Source: Streptomyces sp. NBC_00286 (lineage in GTDB: Bacteria; Actinomycetota; Actinomycetes; Streptomycetales; Streptomycetaceae). Taken from it: a DNA stretch of 64,000 nt. The stretch covers positions 2,108,001 to 2,172,000 of the forward strand of contig NZ_CP108054.1 in assembly GCF_036173125.1 (NCBI RefSeq), read 5' to 3'. A model generated the notes under the pieces. That model was not told where the DNA came from. It made no database searches and saw only the letters and a program-made list of their open reading frames with translations. Shown one piece after another: positions 24,412 through 33,432 of the stretch. The translations under genes were made by a program, and so were the position numbers. Within the stretch, counting starts at the first letter, position 1, and the number at the start of each line of letters is the position of its first letter.

Positions 24412-25275
24412 GTGTCCTCGCAGAAGACCATGCCCTCGACGGAGCCCATGTCGTCGCCGAAGCCCTGGTTCTCGCTGAAGCCCTGGCGGACCGTGTGGCG
24501 GATCACGAAGCTCAACTTCCGTTCGCAGCTGGAGTATCGCTCCGAATTCCTGATGATGATCGCGATCGGTGCGATCTGGCAGGTGTCGGTGATCGTGTTC
24601 GCGACGGTGCTGCTGACCCGGTTCGCCGGGATGGGCGGCTGGGAGAGCGCGGACGTCCTGCTGATCGCGGCGATCCGGATGCTGGCCCACGGCCTGTTCG
24701 TCCTCTTCCTCGGCCGGGTGCACGGTCTGAGCCGGCACATCCAGGAGGGCGTGATCGACACGTACCTCGTCCGCCCGATGCCGGTCTACCGCCAGCTCCA
24801 GCTGCAGTACTTCCCCACGAACGCGATCGGCGACCTGACGGTGGCGGCAGGCCTGATGGTGGGCGCGCTGACCCGCAGCGAACTGGACTGGACGGCGGGC
24901 CGGATCACATACCTCATCATCTGCGTACTAGGCGGAATGCTCCTCGAGGCAGCCCTCTTCACGGTGGTGGCCTGCGCCGCCCTCCGCTTCCCGGCCGCCG
25001 ACTACTGGAGCCGCTGGCTGGAGGAACTGCTCGGCACCTTCGGCAGCTATCCGCTGAACGTCCTGCCGAAGGCAGTGGGCGGCTTCCTGACGTTCGCGCT
25101 GCCGCTGGCGTTCGTGGCGTACTTCCCCGCGGCCGTACTGACCGGGCACGGGCACGACACCGGGGTGCCGTACTGGCTGGCGGCGGCTTCGCCGCTGCTG
25201 GGGGCGGTGGCGTACCTGGGCACGAGGTTGCTGTGGAGGTGGAGTCTGCGGCACTACACAGGGGTGAACGGGTGA
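24412..25275 (+). CDS. ABC-2 exporter permease, second subunit (DUF990 type)
   Basis: 287 residues from GTG 24412, two bases after the previous stop and preceded by GGGAGG. A short Ser/Pro-rich N terminus precedes helices such as FLMMIAIGAIWQVSVIVFATVLL and the conserved IDTYLVRPMPVY loop. It completes a three-gene exporter unit. Its stop overlaps the GTG of the next MFS gene. Confidence 0.88.
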   Translation: MSSQKTMPSTEPMSSPKPWFSLKPWRTVWRITKLNFRSQLEYRSEFLMMIAIGAIWQVSVIVFATVLLTRFAGMGGWESADVLLIAAIRMLAHGLFVLFLGRVHGLSRHIQEGVIDTYLVRPMPVYRQLQLQYFPTNAIGDLTVAAGLMVGALTRSELDWTAGRITYLIICVLGGMLLEAALFTVVACAALRFPAADYWSRWLEELLGTFGSYPLNVLPKAVGGFLTFALPLAFVAYFPAAVLTGHGHDTGVPYWLAAASPLLGAVAYLGTRLLWRWSLRHYTGVNG

Positions 25276-26444
25276 AGGCGGCCACGACGTCATCGCCCTC
25301 GTCCCCGACCCCGTCCTCCTCAGACTTACGAGCCCGTCTCTCGGTCTGCCTGGTCTTCGTGATCCTGGGTGCCACCCAGGGCGGCTGGATGGCGCGCATC
25401 CCGGCGATCCGCGGTGCGGTCGGCGTGGACGTGTCCGAGTGGGGGCTGTTGAGCAGTACGTCCGCCGCCGGGGACCTCGTCGCGATCGTATTGATCACCG
25501 CGCTGATCGGACGGGTGAGCACCCGCCTGCTGGGCCTCTCGGCAGCCGCCCTCATCCTGCTCAACGCGCCGCTGCTGGCGGGGGCGTCGACCGTCCCCGC
25601 CCTGGTGACCGGGCTGACGCTCTGGGGTGTCGCGGCGACCTTCCTGGCCACACCCGTGAACGCGCTGGCAGTCGCCGTCGAACGCCGCTACGGCAGGCCC
25701 CTGCTCTCGAGCTTCCACGCCACCTACAGCTGCGGGGTGCTGGCCGGCGGCGCCCTCGGCACGCTCGCCGCGGCCACCGGGGTGTCGCCGGGCGTGCAGA
25801 TGGCGGTGAGCAGCGGCATCCTCGGGACGCTGCTGCTCGTGACCGCCGGCTGGCTGCCGGACGAGGAGATCCGCAAGGAACGCCGCCGGTCCGTACGGCA
25901 GCGCTTCACTCCCCAGCTGATCCTGCTCGCCTCCATCGCGTTCCTGGCGTCCTTCGTCGAGGGCGCGGCGTCCCAGTGGAGCTCGGTCTACACGGCCGAT
26001 TACCTGGGCGAGGGCTCGGCGCTCGGCGCGGCGACGTACACGTGCTTCTCCGTGGCGATCCTGGTGCAACGCCTGCTGGGCGACCGCTTCGTGACCCGCC
26101 TTGGCCAACGCACGTTCGTACGACTCTCGCTGCTGACGGTCGCCCTGGGTACGGCCCTCGTCCTCGCCCACCCCAGCCTGCCGCTCGCTCTGGCCGGCTT
26201 CACCGTCGTAGGTCTGGGCATCGCCTGCGTCCTCCCGGCGGCGATCACCCTGGCCGGCCGCCAGCCCGGAGTCCCGCCCGGCGAGGGCGTCTCCGTCATC
26301 GCCATCGGCCAGTGGCCCGGCTTCCTCCTCGCCGGCCCGGCCGTGGGCCTCCTCGCGGGCGCGGCCGACCTACGACTGGCACTGGTGACGCTGATCGTGT
26401 CGGCGCTGGGGGCGGCGGTGCTGGCGGGGTGGGTACGGGAGTGA
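25272..26444 (+). CDS. MFS transporter with a bldA-type TTA codon
   Basis: 390 residues, GTG overlapping the previous stop. About 12 hydrophobic helices, with LGATQGGWMARIPAIRG at the first, as in small MFS carriers related to the YbjJ group. Codon 19 is TTA (25326-25328), near the start, so translation should require the bldA leucyl-tRNA and be limited to late growth. It is the last gene of the exporter run and is convergent with folD. Confidence 0.85.
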   Translation: MKAATTSSPSSPTPSSSDLRARLSVCLVFVILGATQGGWMARIPAIRGAVGVDVSEWGLLSSTSAAGDLVAIVLITALIGRVSTRLLGLSAAALILLNAPLLAGASTVPALVTGLTLWGVAATFLATPVNALAVAVERRYGRPLLSSFHATYSCGVLAGGALGTLAAATGVSPGVQMAVSSGILGTLLLVTAGWLPDEEIRKERRRSVRQRFTPQLILLASIAFLASFVEGAASQWSSVYTADYLGEGSALGAATYTCFSVAILVQRLLGDRFVTRLGQRTFVRLSLLTVALGTALVLAHPSLPLALAGFTVVGLGIACVLPAAITLAGRQPGVPPGEGVSVIAIGQWPGFLLAGPAVGLLAGAADLRLALVTLIVSALGAAVLAGWVRE

Positions 26445-26469
26445 CGGCGCCTTCGGGTTGACGACGGTG

Positions 26470-27336
26470 TCAGCGTCCCTGGACTCCGAGTTGCCTCGCG
26501 GCGGCATCGACGGTCTGCTCCAGCAGAACGGCGATGGTCATCGGCCCGACGCCGCCGGGAACCGGGGTGATCAGGCGGGCACGGGTGCGGGCGGTGTCGA
26601 AGTCCACGTCGCCGGTGTTGCCGGGGTTGTACCCGGCGTCGATCACCACCGCGCCGGGTTTGATGTCCTCTCCGCGGATCAGCCGGGGCCGCCCCACGGC
26701 CGCGATCACGATGTCCGCTTCCCGGACGACCGCGGACAGGTCCGCGGTGCGGGAGTGGCAGTACGTCACCGTGGCGTCCTCGGCGAGCAGAAGCATCCCG
26801 ATCGGCTTGCCGAGGATCGCGCTGCGGCCGACGACGACGGCGTGCCGGCCCGTGGGGTCGACGTCGTACTCGTCCAGCAGCCGCATGATCCCGCCGGGCG
26901 TGCACGATACGAAGCCGGGCAGCCCGAAGCTCATCGCACTGAAGGAGTGCATCGTGACGCCGTCGACGTCCTTCTCCGGGGCGATGGCCTCGAACGCCGC
27001 GCGCTCGTCGATGTGCTCACCGGCCGGGTGCTGAAGCAGGATGCCGTGCACCCCGGGGTCCTGGGACAGGGCGGCGAGCGTGTCGACGAGCTCGGCGGTC
27101 GTGGTGGTGGCGGGCAGACCGACATGGCGGGAGGTGATGCCGGCCTTCGCGCACCGGGCCCGCTTCATACGGACGTACGTTACGGATGCCGGGTCCTCGC
27201 CCACCAGCACCGTCGCCAGGCATGGCGCCACGTTGGTGCGCTGTGAGATCTGCGCCGCGCGGGCGGCGGTCTCCTCGATGATGCGCCGGGCGAGGCCGGT
27301 GCCGTTCATGAGCTGGGCCGTCTGTGTCGGGGACAT
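26470..27336 (-). CDS. folD: Methylenetetrahydrofolate dehydrogenase/cyclohydrolase (FolD)
   Basis: 288 residues. The substrate-site signature with catalytic Lys/Tyr region is SVTYVRMKRARCAKAGI, the second signature is VHGILLQHPAGEH, and the NADP-binding segment is GRSAILGKPIGMLLL. The final signature PGGVGPMTIAVLLEQTV is complete. It interconverts 5,10-methylene- and 10-formyl-tetrahydrofolate in one-carbon metabolism. ATG 27336 has GGGAGG at 5 nt; a longer frame begins at 27363. The isolated location suggests an additional FolD copy, but that cannot be tested from this window. Confidence 0.93.
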   Translation of the reverse strand: MSPTQTAQLMNGTGLARRIIEETAARAAQISQRTNVAPCLATVLVGEDPASVTYVRMKRARCAKAGITSRHVGLPATTTTAELVDTLAALSQDPGVHGILLQHPAGEHIDERAAFEAIAPEKDVDGVTMHSFSAMSFGLPGFVSCTPGGIMRLLDEYDVDPTGRHAVVVGRSAILGKPIGMLLLAEDATVTYCHSRTADLSAVVREADIVIAAVGRPRLIRGEDIKPGAVVIDAGYNPGNTGDVDFDTARTRARLITPVPGGVGPMTIAVLLEQTVDAAARQLGVQGR

Positions 27337-27601
27337 GGCCGCCTCCCAGGCGTAGTTGACCACTCGCCCAGGCGCACGGCATCGACCGATTCGTCAGACC
27401 GCTCCCCGGTGGTGCTCCACCTCAGCGCCAGTCACGGCCCATGTCGCACTGTAGTGGACTTGAACGGCCCCGGGAATGACGAAGATCCCGCATCCCCGGG
27501 GGAGTGCTGTGTCGCAAAGCGAGAGCACTTCCTCCAACGGTGTTCACGTACTGCTCGTTTGAGCGTCTGAAGGGCATCTTCCCCGTGACTGTTCACGCTT
27601 T

Positions 27602-28729
27602 TCACGGATAGGGGTGTGGGCCGGCGATCCCACGGGGCGTGCCAGAGAGGAAGTCGGTGCTGTCCGCCCACTGATCCACGCTGCCGATCAGTGGGCGAGA
27701 GCGCAGCTCCGGGTCGGTAACCGTGTCACTCAGGGCCTGGGCGAAGCGTTCGGCGTGGAGGACCAGGAATGGGCGGCTGTGGTAGCGGCGGCTGGTGGGG
27801 TCGATCGGGGCGGTGAGACCGGAGGCGTTCTGGAGGGTGGCGACCTTCTCGTACGCGTCACAGAGGTGCCGTTCTCGGTCCGCGTACTGCTTCGCGGCGA
27901 GAGCGCCGCGCAGGGACGGGGTGAGGTCGGCGGTCAGCGGCAGGCGGGCGAAGGCACTGCCTAGCCATTTGCTGTACGGGGCGTACGTCCGCGACAGAAG
28001 CAGGCACAGCCGCATCAGGTCGCGGACCAAGCGCCCGGCGACCACCGCCGAGCCGAGGTCGTCCCCGACCTCCGCACAACGGCCGACGAACGCCTCCTCT
28101 TGTGACAGCCGTTGCCACTGGCAGGCCAGCAGGTAACGCCACACCTGGTCGGGATACCAGGCGAGGCGCCGCCGTACGGCGTCAAGCGTGCCGAGTCCGT
28201 CGTGGAAGACGGCTCCCGCGGTCACCTCGAGGAGCCGCTGCTGGGGCATGGAAAGCCAGTCCTGCACGGTCAGTTCGGGGGTGGCGAGCGCGTCCACCCC
28301 GAGCTGCGCCACGAGCCACGGCCCGAGCCCGTCCACGGACACCCGGTGGTCGACGAGCCCGTCGACCAGCTCCATGTGGCCCGACACCGGATCCAGCGCA
28401 TCGTCGTCCCAACGGCGGAAGTGCGTGGGCCAGCCGCGCACCTCCTTGGGCAGGCGCTCGGCCAGCAGCCGGTGGATGCGCTCCCCGTGCTCGGCGATGT
28501 CCTCGTCCGACAGGAACAGGTTCAGCCGCGGCCCCCACTCATGGTCCGCCGACCGCGCCGTGTCGAAGCCGAGCACCTCGGAACCCGAGCCGATCCGGGC
28601 GGCCGTGTAACGCAGCCCCGGGTACTCCTCGGCGAGGATCGGCCGCACGGCCTCCTCGTACAGGATCCAGGAGAGTTCGAGGCCGGGGAGGAACGCGGCG
28701 CTGGGTGGAGTGGGAAGTGGTGTCGGCAT
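27602..28729 (-). CDS. DUF4037 nucleotidyltransferase-like protein
   Basis: 375 residues starting at ATG 28729. The N-terminal part has a nucleotidyltransferase-like core (GSGSEVLGFDTARSADHEWGPRLNLFLSDED): a GS start and two later acidic positions. The middle matches DUF4037 proteins (WYPDQVWRYLLACQWQRLSQEEAFVGRCAEVGDDLGS). The family is widespread in actinomycetes with unknown substrate; a role related to antibiotic nucleotidylation or RNA modification has been guessed but not shown. No operon partner is visible. The 186 bases between this gene and the ATPase-gene exon hold nothing recognisable. Confidence 0.75.
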   Translation of the reverse strand: MPTPLPTPPSAAFLPGLELSWILYEEAVRPILAEEYPGLRYTAARIGSGSEVLGFDTARSADHEWGPRLNLFLSDEDIAEHGERIHRLLAERLPKEVRGWPTHFRRWDDDALDPVSGHMELVDGLVDHRVSVDGLGPWLVAQLGVDALATPELTVQDWLSMPQQRLLEVTAGAVFHDGLGTLDAVRRRLAWYPDQVWRYLLACQWQRLSQEEAFVGRCAEVGDDLGSAVVAGRLVRDLMRLCLLLSRTYAPYSKWLGSAFARLPLTADLTPSLRGALAAKQYADRERHLCDAYEKVATLQNASGLTAPIDPTSRRYHSRPFLVLHAERFAQALSDTVTDPELRSRPLIGSVDQWADSTDFLSGTPRGIAGPHPYP

Positions 28730-28915
28730 ACGGCCACTCTGCCGGGACCAGGCTTCCGCCCACCACTGGATTACGTGGGGGCCGGCGATTGGAAGGCTTG
28801 GGACACGCGACCACCGCCCGCCCACGCCGTGACCAGGGACTTCACCAACTGCCGTTGCCCCAAAGCTTCCAATCCCCACACCGCTGGGAAACCGGACCGG
28901 AGCCAGCGCCGGCGG

Positions 28916-29163
28916 CTACGCCACAGGGAGGGGCACCTCTGCCCACACCGTCTTGCCCGGACCGTCCGAGTGGAGATCCACGTCCCACCGAGCCGCCAGC
29001 CCCGCGACCAGCAACAGCCCCCGCCCGCCCTCGGTTTCGCCGCCCGGCACCCCCAGCACCGGCAGCCGATCCCCACGCTGGTCGGACACCTCGATACGGA
29101 GCACCCGCTCGTCCTCCGTCAGTCGTACGCGGAAGTCCCGGCCGGGCACCCGCCCGTGACGCA
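28916..29163 (-). CDS. 3' exon of an ATP-binding anti-sigma-type regulator split by a group II intron
   Basis: This is the C-terminal 83 residues of a HATPase protein: VPGRDFRVRL, then the N-box-like and G-box region ending GGRGLLLVAGLAARWDVDL and GKTVWAEVPL. The first exon base is 29163. Joined to the 5' exon (31626-31818) the frame reads through the junction as ELAANAVRHGRVPG, the standard sequence of streptomycete RsbW-like ATPases. Without splicing it is a headless fragment. Full product 146 residues. Confidence 0.85.
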
Positions 29164-31625
29164 GTACCGGTAGGCCACTGGCGAGGTTTCCGCTGTGCGG
29201 GTCCTTTTCCAGTGGCCCCCGGCCCGAACCCGCCGTGCACCTTTTGGTGCAGCGGGCTCTCCAGTGACTACTGCGTGCTGTTCACCCGGGTTACGTATGG
29301 ATGCTTCCGTGACAAGGCGGGCAGACCACGAGGGTTCTGCGCCGTTTCTTGAGCATCAGTTGCGCCCATGCGGGCTGTTCTCCTGCGCTGCTTAGCTCGG
29401 CGAGGGAGCGAACTTGGTGTACTTGCACTTCAGTTCGGCTCTCGCAGAGTTCACACCGTCCGCGTTGGAGCCGGTCGATCAGCTGGCTGCCGCGCGGGCG
29501 GCTGCGCGGGGTGAACAAGGTGGACGGGAGGTCGTCGAGGACGGCCGTCCGTTTCCGGGTGAGGGGAATACCACCGAACCGTGCGATCAGTGGTTTCCTG
29601 CCCTCGCGTTCGATCCTGGCCTCGAAGCACCTGCGTGGCCCCTGGGGTGTCCTGATGGTTGTTTTGTAGCGGTTGGCCATCGTGGTCACCCGCGACCGGT
29701 GCCGGGCGGCCAGGGTCTTGAGCATGGAGGTCAGCATGACCCCCTTGAGCCGGTCGAGTCTCCAGACGTCGCCGGCCAGCAGGTAGTACTGAACGATGCC
29801 CCGGTACTGAGCTCCGTAGAGGCTGACGATGTCGAAGGGTGTGCAACTCGTTAGCGGGAGCAGGTGTGTGGGTTTGCCACGGCTGAGGAACGGGGCGCAT
29901 TTGGCCTTGATCACGTCTTTGGGCACACGGAGTTGGATCTTCCCGTTGATGGAGCGGAGACCGCGATTGACACGGCCGCCCCGGGAGATCTTTTCGTCTG
30001 CGTGCTGGACGGTGATCTCGTAGCCGAGGAAGCGGGCCGCCTGGGTGCGGCCATGGGTGATCAGTGTCTTGTCCTGGTTGAGTTCCAGCTTGAGGTCGTC
30101 GCGCAGGAATGTGGCCAGACGCTGCTTGATCGTCTCGGCTTCGGCCTTGGGTCCGATGAACCCGAGGAGGTGATCGTCTGCGTAACGGATATAGCGTAGC
30201 CGCCGGTAGCCGGGGTCATTTGGATCTCCGGCCGGATGGCGGCGTAACTCTTTTCGCCATTGGCGGACTTGAGCGGACTCGGTGTTCTCCTTCCTGTAGG
30301 CGAGCCGCTTCCGGGCAGCTCCGATCGCATTTTCCAGCTCCTTGTAGGCCGGGTTCTTGCGGCGGGTTGTTCCTCGGGTGTATTCCGGGATGAGAACTGT
30401 CTCGACGAATCTGTCCAGCCGGTCCATGTAGATGTTGGACAGGAGCGGGGACAGCACACCGCCTTGCGGAGATCCCGACAGGGTGGCGTGCCATCTCCAG
30501 TCCTCCAGGTATCCCGCCTTCAGCATCTGTTGGATGAGGCGGAGGAACCGGTTGTCGTGGATCTTCTCCGACAGAATGGCCAGCAGGACCTCATGGTCGA
30601 GCGAGCCGAAGCAGTCGGAGATGTCTCCTTCAACAAACCAGGTTGTCCCGGTCCAGTTGTGTGTCACCTCGGACAGTGCCGTGTGACAGCCCCGGCCGGG
30701 ACGGAAACCGTGGGAGCGGCCGGAGAAACGCGGCTCGTAATACGCTTCAAGAAGAAGGCGAATCACTTCACCGACGAGTTTGTCCGACCAGGACGGCAGA
30801 CCGAGTGGGCGTGTCTTTCCGTTGGATTTCGGAATGTGGACGCGCCGCACCGGGCGGAAGCGGTAGCGCTCGTGGCGCATGGCTTCGATGATGCGTCCGA
30901 TCTTGGCTTCGGACATGCCGTCTGCGGTTTCCCCGCAGGCACCGGGCGTCATCGCGCCGTGGTTGGCGTAGATGCGCCCGTATGCCAGCAGATACAGGTT
31001 CGGATTGAACATCTGCCGATACAGTTCATCGCACGGCAGACTCTGCCTGCCGCGTTCACGCAGGACATCAAGCACCGTTACGGCGTTCTGCATTACGCAT
31101 ACCTCCCAGCATCGTGATGTCCGATCACCTGGCCCCCTTCGCCCTGCGGACGGCTTTCCCGTCCTCCTTGGCAGATCGTTACTCCTGCGACTACTACGAG
31201 GCCTCCGTCACCATGGGGCTCACGCCCTTTAGGTGATCCCATGTTCGTCTCTGTTGTACGTATCTAGCGCGACTTAGGCGCCCCACTCATCTCCTTGAAT
31301 TCCCTCACTGGGAATCAGTCCGCGCCCCGAAGGTTGTGGTGGATACGCAGCTACTCCACCACAGGAGGCGGCATCGGTGTCAGGTATGTTTCCGATGGAT
31401 GCCAGCCCTTTCATCCCTTGGAGATTGGGGTTCAGGCAGTACAGCTTTCGCCATATCGCGCGGGTCCCTCAGCGCATCACTTCCATACCTGAACGTGATC
31501 GTTGATTTTCTGGCATGCTGCTGTCCCCTTCGCCTTTCGGACCCGGGTAAGCCATCAGACCCAGAAACCTCCCTTCAGTTCCTCCCGGTTGAACCGGGGA
31601 TACAACAGAGCGCCTCATGGCGCAC
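29164..31625 (-). mobile_element. Group II intron, 2462 bp, complete with ORF
   Basis: Read on the minus strand it begins GTGCGCC at 31625, the classic 5' end, and finishes CCGGTAC at 29164. A domain V-like hairpin lies at about 29226-29260 (GAGAGCCCGCTGCACC, an AAAA loop region, GGTGCACGGCGGGTTC). It is followed by a domain VI-like stem (GGCCACTGG with CCAGTGGCC) ending a few bases from the 3' splice site. Domains I-III should occupy about 31094-31625, and the RT ORF fills domain IV. The intron is in sense orientation within a host gene, and removing exactly these bases gives a 441-base uninterrupted ORF. GC content is lower than flanking genes. Confidence 0.88.
29291..31093 (-). CDS. ltrA: Group II intron reverse transcriptase/maturase with HNH endonuclease domain (LtrA type)
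   Basis: 600 residues. The RT domain carries the finger/palm blocks, including SHGFRPGRGCHTAL, FVEGDISDCFGSLDHEVLL, GSPQGGVLSPLLSNIYMD and the catalytic RYADDHLLGF. The maturase (X) domain follows (RLKGVMLTSMLKTLAARH). The C terminus has an HNH-type zinc motif: CELCESRTEVQVHQVRSL and then CPPCHGSIH; the usual VHH is VHQ here. It helps the intron RNA splice and retrotranscribes it at new DNA sites. All domains are intact, so the element may be active. Confidence 0.94.
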   Translation of the reverse strand: MQNAVTVLDVLRERGRQSLPCDELYRQMFNPNLYLLAYGRIYANHGAMTPGACGETADGMSEAKIGRIIEAMRHERYRFRPVRRVHIPKSNGKTRPLGLPSWSDKLVGEVIRLLLEAYYEPRFSGRSHGFRPGRGCHTALSEVTHNWTGTTWFVEGDISDCFGSLDHEVLLAILSEKIHDNRFLRLIQQMLKAGYLEDWRWHATLSGSPQGGVLSPLLSNIYMDRLDRFVETVLIPEYTRGTTRRKNPAYKELENAIGAARKRLAYRKENTESAQVRQWRKELRRHPAGDPNDPGYRRLRYIRYADDHLLGFIGPKAEAETIKQRLATFLRDDLKLELNQDKTLITHGRTQAARFLGYEITVQHADEKISRGGRVNRGLRSINGKIQLRVPKDVIKAKCAPFLSRGKPTHLLPLTSCTPFDIVSLYGAQYRGIVQYYLLAGDVWRLDRLKGVMLTSMLKTLAARHRSRVTTMANRYKTTIRTPQGPRRCFEARIEREGRKPLIARFGGIPLTRKRTAVLDDLPSTLFTPRSRPRGSQLIDRLQRGRCELCESRTEVQVHQVRSLAELSSAGEQPAWAQLMLKKRRRTLVVCPPCHGSIHT

Positions 31626-31818
31626 CCGCGTTCGCGGCTAGTTCGGCCGCGATGGACGTGACGGTGTCGTTGGTCTCGCCGCCGTACGGGTAGCCCCACT
31701 CGTCCAGCCGGTGCGCGACGAGACGCCGGGCGAGGCGTGCTCCTCGTCGCGTCGAGCTCAGTTGCTGCACGAACGTGCGTACGGTGACCGGGACTTGAGG
31801 AAGGGCTTGGTTCGTCAT
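31626..31818 (-). CDS. 5' exon of the split ATP-binding anti-sigma-type regulator
   Basis: The N-terminal 64 codons of a HATPase_c protein: VTVRTFVQQLSSTRRGARLARRL then NDTVTSIAAELAANA, which is the N-box leading helix. The intron interrupts the codon after ANA, within the ATP-binding motif. ATG 31818 was chosen; GTG 31851 upstream is possible. The gene is divergent from the XRE and DUF397 genes. Such ATPase/XRE/DUF397 trios are common in streptomycetes and linked to developmental regulation (WhiJ/BldB-like systems). Confidence 0.82.
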
Positions 31819-31977
31819 GCGTCCACGGTGGCGGCGCACGGCCGCGGTCACCAGCCTTGCTACCCGTACGCAACGTCAGCGTACGAGTACGCAGGGTGGA
31901 CAGGACGCTTAACTGACCGTAACCATGGGTGACTTCGCGCGGTTGCGCACACAACACCACCCAGGAGTACGCGATCC

Positions 31978-32805
31978 ATGACCACCGGCAGCAACACCGA
32001 ACCCGAGCCCTCCGAAAGCCTCCAGACCTTCGGCGCGGTCCTGCAAGGCTTTCGCGAGCACGCGGGACTCACCCAGGAGGAACTTGCCCGGAAGATGAAG
32101 TTCTCCGTGCACTTCCTCGCCTCCGTCGAGCAGGGCAGACGCCTGCCTCCGGACGACTTCGTGGAGGCCGCCGAGCAGGCCCTCAACGCGCACGGGATCC
32201 TCCGGAAGGCGGCCCGCAAGATCGGACGGCAGCCGGGGCTCGCGGCCTGGTTCCGGAAGTGGGCGGGGCTGGAGGAGACCGCCATCAGTCTCTACACGTA
32301 TGAATGCCGGTTGATTCCGGGCCTGTTGCAGACGGAGGCTTACGCGCGGACGCTCTTCGAGAACAGGCTTCCGCTGTTCACCGACGAGGAGATCGAGGAC
32401 CGGCTGACCGCCCGCCGGGATCGGCAACGGATGCTGCGGGAGCGGCAGAACACGGCCTTCAGCTTCATCCTTGATGAGCACTTGTTCCGGCGCGGAACGG
32501 AAGGGACGGAGGCCGCTGGCGAACTCATCGACAACGTCGCGGAGCTGGGTTCGCTGCGGAACGTAGAGATCCAGATCATGCCGCTGGCGCGGGACGTACA
32601 CGCCGGGATGGACGGCCCCCTGCAGTTGCTCGAGACCCCGCAGAACCAGTGGTACGGGTACCTCGAAGGCCAGGAGACCGGCCAGCTCATCTCCGACCGG
32701 AAAACGATCAGCGTGCTCCAGATGCGGTATGCGAAACTGCGCTCGCAGGCCCTCACCCCCGAGGACTCAGCGAGCCTGCTGAAGCAACTGCGAGGAGCGC
32801 GATGA
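31978..32805 (+). CDS. XRE-family regulator with DUF5753 domain (WhiJ-like)
   Basis: 275 residues. An N-terminal helix-turn-helix (GHAGLTQEELARKMKFSVHFLASVEQGRR, about 20-55) is followed by the long DUF5753 region with its typical YECRLIPGLLQTEAYARTLF and PLQLLETP segments. Relatives in S. coelicolor (WhiJ and paralogues) influence sporulation and work with the small DUF397 protein encoded next. AGGAG precedes ATG 31978. The stop overlaps the DUF397 start (ATGA), so the two are co-translated. GTACGC-containing repeats at about 31866-31893 may be operators. Confidence 0.9.
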   Translation: MTTGSNTEPEPSESLQTFGAVLQGFREHAGLTQEELARKMKFSVHFLASVEQGRRLPPDDFVEAAEQALNAHGILRKAARKIGRQPGLAAWFRKWAGLEETAISLYTYECRLIPGLLQTEAYARTLFENRLPLFTDEEIEDRLTARRDRQRMLRERQNTAFSFILDEHLFRRGTEGTEAAGELIDNVAELGSLRNVEIQIMPLARDVHAGMDGPLQLLETPQNQWYGYLEGQETGQLISDRKTISVLQMRYAKLRSQALTPEDSASLLKQLRGAR

Positions 32806-33107
32806 GCACCGACAAATTGGCGTGGTTCAAGAGCAGCTACAGCAGCGGCTCCAGTGGCGACTGCCTCGAAGTCGCCCTGGACTGGCGCAAGTCCAGCTAC
32901 AGCGGGGACTCCAGCGGCGACTGCCTCGAGGTAGCCGCCGACTGGCGCAAGTCCAGCCACAGCAGCGGTGGAGACGGCGACTGCATAGAGATCGCCACCC
33001 GCCCCACCACCATCCACGTCCGCGACTCCAAGAACACCAAGGGCCCCCAACTCACCCTCTCCCCCACCACCTGGACGAAGTTCGTCACGTACGCGGCCCA
33101 CAGCTGA
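32802..33107 (+). CDS. DUF397 protein with a triplicated core motif
   Basis: 101 residues, ATG overlapping the XRE stop. DUF397 proteins normally have one WxKSSYS...GxCVEVA unit of about 60 residues. Here the unit start is present three times in tandem: WFKSSYSSGSSGDCLEVALD, WRKSSYSGDSSGDCLEVAAD and WRKSSHSSGGDGDCIEIAT. The standard tail follows (VRDSKNTKGPQLTLSPTTW). These small proteins act as partners or antagonists of the XRE protein. The repeat at DNA level is also near-identical, implying recent internal duplication. Confidence 0.9.
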   Translation: MSTDKLAWFKSSYSSGSSGDCLEVALDWRKSSYSGDSSGDCLEVAADWRKSSHSSGGDGDCIEIATRPTTIHVRDSKNTKGPQLTLSPTTWTKFVTYAAHS

Positions 33108-33432
33108 CAAGTCGCGTCAGCGCAGAGGCTGGGAGCTCGTCGAGGCCGCAACGTAGGCCAACCCGTCGTACTCGTTCCCTCGTCGTGGTGAGGCCCGGTT
33201 GGGATGGGGAGCCCAAGTTCCAGACGCCCAAGGGGAATTCTGCGGTTCCGTGGCACGAATCGGCGACAGGCGGGGCGCGATGTGGAGGGTCGCAGTGAAG
33301 CATTCTGCGTGGCGTGCTTCGCGGGGGAGCACTGTCGGCCGGGACCCCTCGGCCCCTGCCGACCGCGCCCCGGGCGACCCATGCCCCCGGAGCGCCCTGC
33401 GGTGCAATAGCTCTACGGAATCCGGCGAAGCG
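33108..33432. other. 325-bp stretch without a recognisable gene
   Basis: Several overlapping short frames are open on both strands but none has a convincing start, ribosome binding site or protein-like content across its length. It may include degraded coding sequence: a frame reading GWDGEPKFQTPKGN is briefly protein-like. No repeat or RNA gene was recognised. Confidence 0.4.

Noticed and set aside
27432..27671. 79-codon minus-strand ORF before folD
   Set aside because: It overlaps the end of the DUF4037 gene and has no family features.
31866..31893. Repeated GTACGC units considered as a CRISPR-like or direct-repeat array
   Set aside because: Only three short units without spacers; more likely operators of the XRE gene.
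33108..33432. Possible small ORFs after the DUF397 gene
   Set aside because: Competing frames on both strands, no ribosome binding sites and no recognisable motif.
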